DNA of 63,867 nucleotides from CAZIQY01 sp964541605 (lineage in GTDB: Bacteria > Desulfobacterota > Syntrophia > Syntrophales > UBA2185): positions 1-63,867 of the forward strand of contig CAZIQY010000006.1 in NCBI GenBank assembly GCA_964541605.1, in the 5' to 3' direction. Within the stretch, counting starts at the first letter, position 1, and every line of letters starts with the position of its first letter. Shown here in pieces: positions 25,940 through 35,400 of the stretch. Made by a program: the position numbers and the translations under genes. The notes under the pieces were generated by a model. The model was not told the DNA's origin. It saw only the letters and a list, made by a program, of their open reading frames with translations, and made no database searches.

Positions 25940-28900
25940 ATGGAAGAATCGCGGAAATTTGATCTCCTGAACAGCCCCCTCGAGCGGACCAATCTCATCG
26001 AGGCGAGCGCCGGCACTGGAAAGACATACGCCATCACGGGGATATTTCTGCGCCTGCTTCTGGAAAAGCGCTTCTCCGTCGGGGAGATTCTCGTCGTCAC
26101 CTACACCGTCGCGGCGACGGAGGAGTTGCGTGACCGCATCCGCCGGACGATCCGTGCGGCTATTCACGCCTTCGCCCGGGGAGGACATGATGACCCATTT
26201 CTGGATGGGCTGGTGAAACGTTACGGGAATGACAAAGTGGAGAAGCGGCGTGAAGCCCTACGTATTCTTCGGGCGGCCCTGAGGGATTTCGACGAAGCGC
26301 CCATTTACACGATTCATGGTTTCTGCCAGCGCGCCCTCCATGAAAACGCTTTCGAGAGCATGAGTCTCTTTGACACGGAGCTGGTCCCCGATGAGCGCGC
26401 CCTGAATGAAGAAATTGTTCGTGATTTTTGGAGAACGCATTTTTACGAGTCATCAAAGGAGTTTACTTCTTATTCCCTGAACAATAAAATTAGCCCTGAA
26501 TACTTTCAGAAACTCATTAAGGGTAAACTTTTCAACCCGGAAATGCGGATCAACCCCCACACGCAGCTCGTTTCTCTCGATGCCCTGACCCCCTTCAGGC
26601 AGGCGCGCGAAAAGGTTCGTATGACATGGCGCAGCGCCAGAGATAACATTGCCGAAAAACTGAGCCGCTCCGGATTAAACAAAACAAAATACAAGAACCC
26701 GGAAGCCCTCGTGGCCATGATGGACGGCTATGTCGATTCGGAGTCGCCTCTCCTCCCCTTTAACGGATTCGATAAATTCACATCATCCTATCTAAAAAAT
26801 GCCACCAACAGGGGCAAAACAACCCCGGAGCACCCCTTCTTCGACGATTGCGAAGATTTGCACAAGCAGGCTTCCGAGCTTGAGGCCCAGATTGAAGGAC
26901 AGTTACTTTTCCTGAAGACACACATATTCCGTTACGCGCGGGAAGAGCTACAGAAAAGAAAAAAACGGCAAAACATTCAGTCTTTCGACGATCTCCTCAA
27001 CAATCTTCGCGAAGCCCTTGAACAAACAGACGGAAGAGATCTGGGCGGATTGATCCGGAAGCGCTATCGCGCCGCCCTCATCGATGAATTCCAAGATACG
27101 GACCCCATCCAGTACGCCATCTTTCAAAATATTTTTGGACTCGAAGGCTCACCCCTCTTTTTCATCGGCGATCCCAAACAATCCATCTACAGCTTCCGCG
27201 GGGCGGACCTCTTCGCCTACATGCGGGCTTCCCGTCACGTCGATATCCGCTATACTCTCACGAGCAACTGGCGTTCCGAGCCCGATCTGGTGCGCGCCGT
27301 CAACACCATATTCGAAACACCGGGAAGAAAGGCCTTTCTCTACGATGAGGTCCCCTTTGAAAACGCCGTTGCGGGAGACGTCAAGGACAGGAAGCTTTTT
27401 ACCATGGATGGCCGTACGGAGCCCCCCTTTCACCTGTGGTTCATCCATTCAGACCGCCTGAAGGATGAAGGAGCTAAAACCAACAAGAGCCTGACGGCGG
27501 ATCTTATTGTGGACGCACTCGCCGCAGAGATCTCCCGCCTTCTTCAACTTGGCAGAGAAAAAAAGGCGATGATCGGCCCTGAAACGCTCTTTGAGGGGCA
27601 CATCGCCGTCCTGGTCAGGACAAACCGGGAGGCGCGCCTCGTCCAGGACGCCCTGAGAAATAACGGTATTCACAGTGTGCTTCACAGCACAGGTAATCTT
27701 TTCGACACCCACGAATCGCTGGAAATGGCGCGAGTCCTTACGGGGATCGCGGAACCTCGTTCCGATAGTTTGGTGCGCGTTGCCCTCTCGACAGATATGC
27801 TGGGGCTTACAGGAGAAGGATTGGAAAGACTCAGTGAAAGCGAATCCGAGTGGGAAGAGTGGGTCACGCGGTTTCGCGACTACAACGACCTCTGGGAGCG
27901 GTACGGATTTATCGCCATGTTCCGCTATTTTCTCTCGAAAGAAAAGGTTCGGGAACGTCTACTGACCTATCCCGATGGCGAACGCCGCCTGACGAACGTC
28001 CTCCACCTCATGGAGGTTCTTCATACGGAGTCGGTCGGGCAAAAGTTGCGAATGACCGGCCTGATCAAATGGCTTGCCCGTCAGCGGGACGAAAATACGT
28101 TGCGTCTGGAAGAGCACGAGCTTCGCCTTGAGAGCGATGCCCGCGCCGTTAAGATCGTCACCATCCACAAGAGCAAGGGCCTGGAATATCCCGTCGTCTT
28201 CTGCCCGTTCAACTGGGGCCATTCGAAAGACAAAACAAAGGAATTTACCTGCCATGATCCGAAAGACGACTGGCGGTTAAACCTTGTCCTCGATCCGGCA
28301 GCCGGTTACGATAAATCCCTTGCGGAAAAAGAGAGCCTCGCAGAAAACATCCGCCTCCTCTACGTCTCCCTCACCCGTGCAAAAAACCGCTGCTATCTCG
28401 TGTGGGGGCCGTTTAAGGACGCGGGAACATCTTCACTTGCCTATGTCCTTCATCCGCCGGATGACGGCGCCACGGACATCGTCGAAGCAACGGAGACCAA
28501 ATTTAACAACCTTTCGGGCTCCGATATGCGGAGTGCTCTGGAAAGCATCGCCGCGAGAGCCGACGGTACCATAAGCGTGTATGATATAGCGGAACCTTTC
28601 AGCGAGATCCCGTCGCCAACTGCAGAAATTCCGGAAAAGCTTTCCTGCCGAGCATTTCCCGGAATCATCGACAGGGACAAGCGCATTGCCAGCTTCTCTT
28701 ACCTCCTGTCGGAACGCATCCATTTGCCGGGCCTCACACCGGAAGACGCATCGGATCTTCCCGATCGGGACGGTGGCGTTACCTCGACGGAGATGCCCTA
28801 TCCGAAAGAAGCGACAGGCATGTTTTCCTTTCCGAAAGGGGCAAAGGCGGGCAATCTTCTCCATGACATTCTGGAGCACGTCGATTTCACCAATCCCGAC

Positions 28901-29554
28901 AACGACGAAACGAAAAATATCGTGGCCGTTAAATTGAAACAGCACGGTTTTGATTCTCAGTGGGAGGAAACCATTTGCGAGATGATCGGCTGTGTCGTCT
29001 CCTCGCCCTTGCAACCTGGATTAAAGAGCCCTGCCCTATCCACCGTCGGGAAAAAGGATCGCTTGAACGAACTTGAGTTTTACTTTCCTCTGAACAGGCT
29101 GACGCCGGACACGTTGAAAAAAATCTTCAGCCAATGCGGCATGTCGCCCTACCCCGCCTCCCCGACAAAAATCGGCCGTCTCAATTTTCAGCCGGTGCGG
29201 GGATTCATGAAGGGATTTATGGATCTTGTCTTCCGGCAGGATGGGCGCTTCTACCTCATCGACTGGAAATCCAATTTCCTGGGCCCGTCTGTCGCTGACT
29301 ACAAAGTGGAAGCGCTTGCGAAAACCATGGAGGAGGAATTCTACATCCTCCAGTATCACCTCTATGTGCTTGCCGTTCACCGGTACCTGAGAATGCGCCT
29401 GCCCGAATACGACTATGACACCCATTTCGGCGGCGTCTTTTATATCTTCCTGCGGGGCGTGGATCCGTCAACAGGAACGGACACTGGAATTTACCGGGAC
29501 AGGCCGACAAAAGAAACGATTGATTATCTAAGCGACACACTGATCGCCAATTGA
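25940..29554 (+). CDS. recB: Exodeoxyribonuclease V subunit RecB
   Basis: A 1204-residue UvrD-type 3'-5' helicase with a C-terminal nuclease, the standard RecB size. Walker A is in EASAGTGKT at residues 21-29 and Walker B in LIDEFQDTDP. The motif V/VI region is KIVTIHKSKGLEYPVV and RLLYVSLTRAK. The nuclease motif FMDLVFR followed by YLIDWKSN supplies the Asp-Asp-Lys core. The translation start has no strong ribosome-binding site, as the palindromic repeats run nearly up to it. It forms the RecBCD complex with the flanking genes. Confidence 0.95.
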   Translation: MEESRKFDLLNSPLERTNLIEASAGTGKTYAITGIFLRLLLEKRFSVGEILVVTYTVAATEELRDRIRRTIRAAIHAFARGGHDDPFLDGLVKRYGNDKVEKRREALRILRAALRDFDEAPIYTIHGFCQRALHENAFESMSLFDTELVPDERALNEEIVRDFWRTHFYESSKEFTSYSLNNKISPEYFQKLIKGKLFNPEMRINPHTQLVSLDALTPFRQAREKVRMTWRSARDNIAEKLSRSGLNKTKYKNPEALVAMMDGYVDSESPLLPFNGFDKFTSSYLKNATNRGKTTPEHPFFDDCEDLHKQASELEAQIEGQLLFLKTHIFRYAREELQKRKKRQNIQSFDDLLNNLREALEQTDGRDLGGLIRKRYRAALIDEFQDTDPIQYAIFQNIFGLEGSPLFFIGDPKQSIYSFRGADLFAYMRASRHVDIRYTLTSNWRSEPDLVRAVNTIFETPGRKAFLYDEVPFENAVAGDVKDRKLFTMDGRTEPPFHLWFIHSDRLKDEGAKTNKSLTADLIVDALAAEISRLLQLGREKKAMIGPETLFEGHIAVLVRTNREARLVQDALRNNGIHSVLHSTGNLFDTHESLEMARVLTGIAEPRSDSLVRVALSTDMLGLTGEGLERLSESESEWEEWVTRFRDYNDLWERYGFIAMFRYFLSKEKVRERLLTYPDGERRLTNVLHLMEVLHTESVGQKLRMTGLIKWLARQRDENTLRLEEHELRLESDARAVKIVTIHKSKGLEYPVVFCPFNWGHSKDKTKEFTCHDPKDDWRLNLVLDPAAGYDKSLAEKESLAENIRLLYVSLTRAKNRCYLVWGPFKDAGTSSLAYVLHPPDDGATDIVEATETKFNNLSGSDMRSALESIAARADGTISVYDIAEPFSEIPSPTAEIPEKLSCRAFPGIIDRDKRIASFSYLLSERIHLPGLTPEDASDLPDRDGGVTSTEMPYPKEATGMFSFPKGAKAGNLLHDILEHVDFTNPDNDETKNIVAVKLKQHGFDSQWEETICEMIGCVVSSPLQPGLKSPALSTVGKKDRLNELEFYFPLNRLTPDTLKKIFSQCGMSPYPASPTKIGRLNFQPVRGFMKGFMDLVFRQDGRFYLIDWKSNFLGPSVADYKVEALAKTMEEEFYILQYHLYVLAVHRYLRMRLPEYDYDTHFGGVFYIFLRGVDPSTGTDTGIYRDRPTKETIDYLSDTLIAN

Positions 29555-29567
29555 AATTTTTCCCCTG

Positions 29568-29669
29568 TCATCCCCGTGAAAACGGGGATCCAGGATTTAA
29601 AAGAGTGAGGGCTTTGAATAATTGTCACAATGCCGAATGTGTCATTCCTGCGAAAGCAGGAATCCAGGA
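29568..29669. repeat. Palindromic repeats between recB and recD
   Basis: Two units: TCATCCCCGTGAAAACGGGG plus ATCCAGG at 29568-29595, identical in its core to the unit before recB, and TCATTCCTGCGAAAGCAGGA plus ATCCAGG at 29642-29669. They occupy most of the 131-bp gap. Each folds into a stem with a GAAA or GAAAA-type loop. Confidence 0.8.
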
Positions 29670-29685
29670 ATTATAAATATTTACC

Positions 29686-31542
29686 ATGAAAGCAGCCACC
29701 ATCGACAATCTGTATGAACGTCAATTCCTCTCCGAACTCGACTACCGGTTCGCCCGGTTCATCGGCAGGCTCGACGGATCGAACGATGCGCTTCTCCTTC
29801 TGGCGGCGTCCCTGGTAAGCCGTTACCGCGGCGAGGGGCATATCTGCATTGCTCTCGCGGAGCTGGCAGGAAAACCCATCGAGCTCGAAGAATCTGAAGC
29901 CCTGACCTGCCCTCCCCTGAAATCCTGGCTGAAAACCCTGGAGAAAAGCCCCGTGGTGGGAAAGCCAGGTGACGCAAGACCACTCGTTTTAGACGGCGCC
30001 CGTCTTTACCTTTTCAGATACTGGGATTATGAAAAAAAACTTGCGGACGCATTGAAAGACCGTGCCGGGAGTATATTCGACGCCTTCAATGAACTGAATC
30101 TGAAGGAGAGCTTCGGGCGGATTTTACCCCGTAACGGCAATGACATGGAAAAAGACATCGATTGGCGGAAAGTCGCCGCTTTCGCATCCCTCAGAAACGG
30201 TTTGAGCGTCATTTCCGGGGGACCGGGAACGGGAAAGACTTACGCCGTAGCCAGGATACTCGCCCTTCTCATCGAACAAAACCGGGAGGGACAATTGAAT
30301 ATTGCCCTGACCGCCCCTACGGGAAAAGCAGCGGCGCGGCTCCAGGAAGCGATCAAAGAGGCAAGGGCCACATTAAACTGCAGCGAGGCCGTCAAGAAGG
30401 CAATCCCGGAGGAGGCATCCACCCTTCACAGGCTCCTGAAAACCATCCCTTATTCGCCCTATTTCCGCTTCAATGAGGATAACCCCCTGCCCTACGATGT
30501 GGTTGTCATCGATGAGGCGTCCATGGTGGATCTGGCCCTTTTTGCCAAGCTGATCAAAGCCCTTCGCCCCCAATCCCGCCTCATCCTTCTGGGCGACAGG
30601 GATCAACTGGCGTCCGTCGAGGCTGGATCCGTCCTTGGCGATATTTGCGACAGGGGACACGTTCACCGGTTTTCCACGCCATTTATTGAAGCCTGCCGCC
30701 GCGTGACGGGTGAAGACGTGGCTGGAAACCATTCTGGTACAGCATCGCCCGGTATCAGCGACTGCATCGTTCAACTCACCAAAAGCTACCGGTTCGACAA
30801 AAAGAGCGGTATCCATGTCGTAAGCCAGGCCGTCAACGCCGGAGAGGGTGAAAAAACCCTCGATCTCATCCGGCAGGAAACATTCAGCGACATCCTCTGG
30901 AGAAAACTGCCGCAACCTGATGAGCTATCCCGCCACCTTGAAAAGTGGATTGCGGGCAGGTATGACGCGTATCTGAAGGCCGCCGATTTCGCAGAAGCCT
31001 TCGATATATTCAGCAAATTCGGCATACTGACGGCGCTCCGCGAAGGGCCTTACGGTGTGGAGAACCTGAATTTCCTGATCGAGCGGATCATGCAGAAAAA
31101 AGGCCTTATCGACCGAAGCGGCAGGTGGTATTCGGGACGCCCCGTCATGATAACCCGAAACGATTACAACCTGCGGCTTTTCAACGGAGATATCGGGATC
31201 GCCATGACGGCGAAAGATTACGACAATGAACTGAGGGTATTCTTCCCGGGAATGGAAGGATCGATCAGGAGCTTCCCACCGCTCCGCCTGCCGGAACATG
31301 AAACGGTGTACGCCATGACGGTGCACAAGAGCCAGGGTTCGGAATTTGACGACGTTCTTTTCATCACGCCGGACCGGGACACACAGGTCATGACGCGGGA
31401 GTTGATCTACACAGCCATCACCAGGGCGAAAAAGAAAATCCATGTCTGGGGAAAAGAAGATGTTTTTCTCACAGCCATCCAGCGCAGAATCCATCGGTCA
31501 TCGGGCCTCAGAGAGGCATTGTGGGGCGACAGGAATTTGTGA
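29686..31542 (+). CDS. recD: Exodeoxyribonuclease V subunit RecD
   Basis: A 618-residue 5'-3' helicase of superfamily 1B. Walker A GGPGTGKT is at 178-185, the DEAD-like motif II is VVIDEASMVDL, motif III is LLGDRDQLASVEAGSVLGD, and the C-terminal motifs are MTVHKSQGSEFDDV and ELIYTAITRAKKKI. E. coli RecD is 608 residues, so it is full length. It completes the RecBCD cluster. No strong ribosome-binding site is visible; palindromic repeats end 16 bases before ATG. Confidence 0.95.
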   Translation: MKAATIDNLYERQFLSELDYRFARFIGRLDGSNDALLLLAASLVSRYRGEGHICIALAELAGKPIELEESEALTCPPLKSWLKTLEKSPVVGKPGDARPLVLDGARLYLFRYWDYEKKLADALKDRAGSIFDAFNELNLKESFGRILPRNGNDMEKDIDWRKVAAFASLRNGLSVISGGPGTGKTYAVARILALLIEQNREGQLNIALTAPTGKAAARLQEAIKEARATLNCSEAVKKAIPEEASTLHRLLKTIPYSPYFRFNEDNPLPYDVVVIDEASMVDLALFAKLIKALRPQSRLILLGDRDQLASVEAGSVLGDICDRGHVHRFSTPFIEACRRVTGEDVAGNHSGTASPGISDCIVQLTKSYRFDKKSGIHVVSQAVNAGEGEKTLDLIRQETFSDILWRKLPQPDELSRHLEKWIAGRYDAYLKAADFAEAFDIFSKFGILTALREGPYGVENLNFLIERIMQKKGLIDRSGRWYSGRPVMITRNDYNLRLFNGDIGIAMTAKDYDNELRVFFPGMEGSIRSFPPLRLPEHETVYAMTVHKSQGSEFDDVLFITPDRDTQVMTRELIYTAITRAKKKIHVWGKEDVFLTAIQRRIHRSSGLREALWGDRNL

Positions 31543-32077
31543 ATAGGCCAAAACGCTTTCCATTCGCCTGCTTTATTATCGATATAGATTTTATCGAGTG
31601 TTAAAGTCGAGATTTGTGGCTGATGCGATTTTGTAACAGCTTTCCTTTTTGTTACGTATAGCAGGAAGGAGCCCACGGAAAAAGTCATCTCGGATTTTTT
31701 CATGTTCAACCTCGTCCCCAACATCGATTTTTACTTCTGGTTCAAGAACCTCGCACACTGCGGATCCCCGTCCGCTAGTTCAAACCGTGCGACATACCTT
31801 CGCGCTAGGACATCCGTTCGATGGGTCGCGCATAGGTTATTTTCTCCCGAGTAAACCCTCGGCTCTGCCAGAGGATACTTATTCATGAGGCCTGAGCGGG
31901 TCGGGCAAAACTGGTGAGCTGGTCTGGCAAAACTTGACAGGTGCATAATTGGGTAAACTGCTCTATAATGAATCCAGGGAGGATCATCTTATGAGTAGAA
32001 GACTAAGCGAAGGATATGGCACTTAAGCAGCACATCACAAAAAAGGCTCATTATTATTCAAGAAAGGAGGAAGTTTT
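31543..32077. other. Gene-poor relic region
   Basis: About 535 bp without a convincing gene. A plus-strand open stretch at about 31636-31740 contains protein-like codons (FFMFNLVPNIDFYFWF) but has no start with a matching full domain and breaks down afterwards. A GGCAAAACT motif occurs twice (31906 and 31926). A TATAAT at 31964-31969 precedes AGGGAGGA and an 11-codon frame beginning ATG at 31991. The TTGACA at 31934 is 24 bp from that TATAAT, too far to pair normally. I read this as decayed mobile or coding DNA, family unknown. Confidence 0.35.
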
Positions 32078-32371
32078 ATGAAAGCAGTAATGGTTTTTAC
32101 CGGATCAGGGCCCCTTCTGATTTTGACCTCTTATCCTTCGATCGATGATCCAAATTTCATCGGCAAATTGAAGGCGAAGGGGATTAAGAAATTCATCTCT
32201 TTTGAAATTCCTATTGATCGATGTAAAGGCCTCTATGGTATCAGTTACATTGACATCGTTGAAGATCTTCAAAAGGTAGATGACATGAGGGTCTTGGACT
32301 TCGATGGCCACCATATTATGAATAACTTTTCTTTAAAAAAAATAGGGGCGCCTTTCGTCTATGAAGAGTAA
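32078..32371 (+). CDS. Small conserved-type protein, unknown function
   Basis: A 97-residue cytosolic protein starting with a hydrophobic strand and GSGPLLILTSYPS, then KGIKKFISFEIPIDRCKG and a C-terminal RVLDFDGHHI segment. No signal peptide or membrane helix. AAAGGAGG at 32063-32070 gives a strong start. I believe similar small proteins occur in other bacteria but cannot name a family. The GYD-domain gene 140 bp downstream is probably in the same transcript. Confidence 0.6.
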   Translation: MKAVMVFTGSGPLLILTSYPSIDDPNFIGKLKAKGIKKFISFEIPIDRCKGLYGISYIDIVEDLQKVDDMRVLDFDGHHIMNNFSLKKIGAPFVYEE

Positions 32372-32436
32372 AAAAACTCGATAAATTTCACATCAAAAGT
32401 GAAATTACTGTCAAACAGGAGGTGAATATATGACTT

Positions 32437-32465
32437 CCTGGATCCCGGTTTTCACCGGAATGACA
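32437..32465. repeat. Single palindromic repeat unit
   Basis: CCTGGATCCCGGTTTTCACC followed by GGAATGACA, one unit of the dispersed palindromic family, lying between the 97-residue gene and the GYD-domain gene. Its stem pairs CCGGTTTTCACCGG imperfectly, so it is a slightly degenerate copy. Confidence 0.65.
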
Positions 32466-32512
32466 TATTCGGCAGAAATTCAAAGTTCTCATTTCGTAAA
32501 GGAGGAAGCAAT

Positions 32513-32797
32513 ATGGCCACGTTTTTTATGTTGGGTAGATATTCATCTGAAGCGTTGAAGGGAATAAGCGCAGGTCGGACCGATAAGGCCCTGAAGCTTA
32601 TAAAGAAGTTCGGTGGCGAAGTTAAGTCGATGTATGCGTTACTTGGAGAAATAGATCTTGTTTTCATTCTAACCTTTCCGGATATGGAAAAGGCAATTCA
32701 AGCTTCTGTTGCCCTGAATAAGCTGACAGGGATTTCCTTTACCACACTGCCTGCGCTGACAGTGGAAGAATTTGACAAGTTGATAGCCAAAGACTAA
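32513..32797 (+). CDS. GYD domain-containing protein
   Basis: A 94-residue protein matching the pattern of the GYD family: a ferredoxin-like alpha/beta fold related to dimeric alpha-beta barrels. It shows MLGRYSSEALKGIS at the N-terminus, then KFGGEVKSMYALLGEIDLVFI and PALTVEEFDKLIA at the end. The family takes its name from a Gly-Tyr-Asp motif, here seen as GEIDLVF (degenerate). AAAGGAGG at 32498-32505 precedes ATG 32513. Function unknown. The convergent phosphofructokinase gene begins 64 bp further on. Confidence 0.75.
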   Translation: MATFFMLGRYSSEALKGISAGRTDKALKLIKKFGGEVKSMYALLGEIDLVFILTFPDMEKAIQASVALNKLTGISFTTLPALTVEEFDKLIAKD

Positions 32798-32804
32798 CTG
32801 AGGT

Positions 32805-32844
32805 CCTTATTGCAATAGGGGGGTCGAAAGACCCCTCTATAAGG
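32805..32844. terminator. Bipartite hairpin with GAAA tetraloop between convergent genes
   Basis: AGGGGGGTC (32817-32825), GAAA loop, then GACCCCTCT (32830-32838): nine pairs with one G-U. An outer stem pairs CCTTAT 32805-32810 with ATAAGG 32839-32844 across a one-sided internal loop. It lies between the convergent GYD and phosphofructokinase genes and could end transcripts from both sides. No strong run of T follows on either strand, so efficient intrinsic termination is doubtful. Confidence 0.5.
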
Positions 32845-32861
32845 AGTGTAGCGAGGAAATT

Positions 32862-33965
32862 TCATAATATTGACCTCCGGCCGTTGTATCTTTCTCTGTC
32901 GTAATACTTTTCTACATCGACAAGTTTCAGTTTATCAACGATTTCCTTGAGAGGAACGCTTGTTATTTCACCCCGTACAAGGCTTACCATGCGTCCGAAA
33001 TCTTCGTTAATGATCATGTCAACGGCGGCCGTCCCGAACCGCCTGGCCATCAAACGATCATTGGCGGAGGGTGATCCGCCCCGCTGTAAATGACTAAGGA
33101 TGAGAGACCGTGATTCAAAGTTCGTTCTCTTTTCGATTTCAGTTGCGATGTAGCTCGCTATTCCTCCGAGTGTAGGATGTCCGAAATCATCAATTTTACC
33201 ATTTCTGAGAAGCTCCTGCTGACCCTCTGGCTTGGCCCCTTCTGATGCAACGATTATAGAATACTTTATCTCCCGTCCTCTCCTCTCTCTGAGAAGTTCG
33301 CAAACCCTATCAATATCAAAAGGATATTCAGGTATCAGTATAATATATGCGCCGCTGCACTCTCCGCCATGGAGAGCAAGCCAGCCGGCATGGCGTCCCA
33401 TTGTTTCCACAACGAATATACGGCCGTGAGAACCCGCTGTTGTTCTCAATCGATCAATTTCCTCCATAATCACGTTGACAGCTGTATCAAAGCCAAGGGA
33501 ATATTCAGTCCCCATGAGGTCGTTATCGATGGTTTTTGGAATACCTACGGTCCTGATGCCAAGCTTGTGCAATTTATACGCAACGCCAAGGGTGTCTTCA
33601 CCACCGAGTACAACCAAGACATCAATGCCAAGTTTCTTGATGTTTTCGATTAGCTTTTCCGAGCGATCATTTTGGGGATTAAATGGATTGGTACGTGACG
33701 TGCCTAAATTGGTCCCGCCATATCGGTCCCATGTTCTTACTACCTCTTCATCGAGATGTCGAAGATAACGATCGCGGCTTTTCGGCTCCGTAGGATCAAC
33801 TTCTACCAAGCCTCTCCATCCGTCAGTAATGCCTGTTACCTCAAAGGAAATAAAACGTTTGGCAACAAGTCTCGGATCGAGAGCAGTCTTCGTAACCCAT
33901 TTGATCGCACCGTTCAAACCGGGACAATCTCCTCCACCTGTTAAAATTCCTATTTTCATTGTCAT
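32862..33965 (-). CDS. 6-phosphofructokinase, pyrophosphate-type signature
   Basis: A 367-residue PfkA-superfamily protein. It has TGGGDCPGLNGAI near the N-terminus, GGEDTLG at 121-127, PKTIDND at 143-149 and HLQRGGSPSANDR. In this family, ATP enzymes have Gly in the position here held by D124 and Gly where this has K144; Asp and Lys at these sites mark pyrophosphate-dependent enzymes of the group III type. It would phosphorylate fructose 6-phosphate reversibly with PPi. GGGTGAG upstream of ATG 33965 supports the start. The convergent neighbour is the GYD gene. Confidence 0.88.
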   Translation of the reverse strand: MTMKIGILTGGGDCPGLNGAIKWVTKTALDPRLVAKRFISFEVTGITDGWRGLVEVDPTEPKSRDRYLRHLDEEVVRTWDRYGGTNLGTSRTNPFNPQNDRSEKLIENIKKLGIDVLVVLGGEDTLGVAYKLHKLGIRTVGIPKTIDNDLMGTEYSLGFDTAVNVIMEEIDRLRTTAGSHGRIFVVETMGRHAGWLALHGGECSGAYIILIPEYPFDIDRVCELLRERRGREIKYSIIVASEGAKPEGQQELLRNGKIDDFGHPTLGGIASYIATEIEKRTNFESRSLILSHLQRGGSPSANDRLMARRFGTAAVDMIINEDFGRMVSLVRGEITSVPLKEIVDKLKLVDVEKYYDRERYNGRRSIL

Positions 33966-34424
33966 GCTCGTTTCTCACCCTTTATGTGTTGAAAATTTAG
34001 AATGTGGTTATTTTGAATTGTTACATGTGAATACTGTTTCGTATCCTCAAAATATTATACAAATTTAAACTCAAAGTATCGTTAATAAACATCCTAAGTC
34101 AATCTAAAATAGTTCAATATTGAGCATGAAGAAACAAAAAACGCTTGCAAAATTTGTTGTGATGTCCAACTTTTTTATCATCCAAATCATAATTATAGAG
34201 GAAACATCAACGATAACGGATTGAAATCCTGCATATTTGTTAAACTTAACGATTTTTTTTAAGTCCTTTGCAAGCCTGAAGTAATGATGCAGAAAGTGAG
34301 TTTTTTATTGCATTGCCTGACCGATTTTCTCAATGTTAGCGGGAGCAGGTTCACTGCTTTTTATCCTTCCATAAACGCATCGCAAGATTTATAATGCAAA
34401 GTATTATATTCTTAGGGGGAGTAT
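33966..34424. other. AT-rich intergenic region
   Basis: A 459-bp gap between the divergent phosphofructokinase and ketopantoate reductase-like genes. It is AT-rich with several short A and T tracts and has no open frame of any quality. A TATAAT at 34390-34395 with a weak -35 may drive the downstream gene. Promoters for both divergent genes must lie here, but I cannot identify a strong pair. Confidence 0.4.
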
Positions 34425-35348
34425 ATGAAGTTTGCCATTATGGGTACAGGGGGTATCGGAGGATATTATGGGGGGCTGCTTGCCCAAACCGGTCACGATG
34501 TAACCTTTATCGCACGCGGGGCGCATCTTCAGGCCATTCGAGAGAAGGGCCTGATAGTGAAAAGTGTCCATGGCAATTTTACAATCTTTCCGGCCAGGGC
34601 GATCAGTGACCCGTCTGAGGTGGGTTCCTTTGACGTCATTCTTTTTACAACCAAAACCTATCAGACAAATGAGGCAGCGCAATTGATCAAACCTATGGTC
34701 GGTCAAAATACAGTGGTGGTTTCTCTCCAGAACGGCATAGATTCGGCAGAGCGTATCGGTGCGGTGGTGGGGATGGAGCACGTGCTGGGTGGTACGACGT
34801 GGTGTTCTGTGGCGGTTGAGGAGCCGGGTGTGATCGGCCAGTACAGTCAGTTTCGCCGGATCGCGATCGGTGAGTTCAATGGACAGACAACACCGCGCCT
34901 CCGGGCAGTTTATGATGCGCTTCAAGCTGCAGGCCTAACAGTCGAATTAAGCGACAATATCCTGAAGGTCCTGTGGACAAAATTCGTGTTTATCGCACCA
35001 GTTATGCTCATGGGAAGTCTGACACGCATGGCGTTTGGCGATTACCGGGATGTGCCGGAAGCGCGTACTGTTCTGACTGAAGCCATAAACGAGGTGGCTG
35101 CACTGGCTCAGGCGAAAGGTGTAATACTTGATGCCGATGTGGTAGCCAAGACGCTTGCTTTTATTGACAGCAGTGAACCGGGCATCAAGCCATCCATGCA
35201 GCGCGATGTGGAATCCGGGAAACCATCCGAGCTGGAATCCATGATCGGTGCAGCGGTGCGTCTGGGCATGCAATACCGCGTACCCACGCCGGTGATGCGC
35301 TTCGCATATGCGATGTTAAAGCCGCGGGAGCTGAAAGCGCAACAGTAA
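34425..35348 (+). CDS. panE: Ketopantoate reductase family protein (2-dehydropantoate 2-reductase)
   Basis: A 307-residue NADPH-dependent oxidoreductase with the N-terminal GTGGIGGYYGGLLA dinucleotide-binding loop, TKTYQTNEA, a conserved LQNG motif (VVSLQNGIDSAE), and the ketopantoate-reductase C-terminal region with LKVLWTKFVFIAPV and MQRDVESGKPSELE. In pantothenate synthesis it makes pantoate. The family also includes enzymes acting on other 2-keto acids, and no other pantothenate gene is close. GGGGG at 34414-34418 serves ATG 34425. Confidence 0.85.
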   Translation: MKFAIMGTGGIGGYYGGLLAQTGHDVTFIARGAHLQAIREKGLIVKSVHGNFTIFPARAISDPSEVGSFDVILFTTKTYQTNEAAQLIKPMVGQNTVVVSLQNGIDSAERIGAVVGMEHVLGGTTWCSVAVEEPGVIGQYSQFRRIAIGEFNGQTTPRLRAVYDALQAAGLTVELSDNILKVLWTKFVFIAPVMLMGSLTRMAFGDYRDVPEARTVLTEAINEVAALAQAKGVILDADVVAKTLAFIDSSEPGIKPSMQRDVESGKPSELESMIGAAVRLGMQYRVPTPVMRFAYAMLKPRELKAQQ

Positions 35349-35400
35349 TTAGAAATGTTTATAGTCTTTAGAGGAAATCCGTGCACCCCTGCATACAATC

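Noticed and set aside
31934..31969. A TTGACA/TATAAT promoter
   Set aside because: The spacer is 24 bp, too long for a normal sigma70 promoter; only the -10 might be used.
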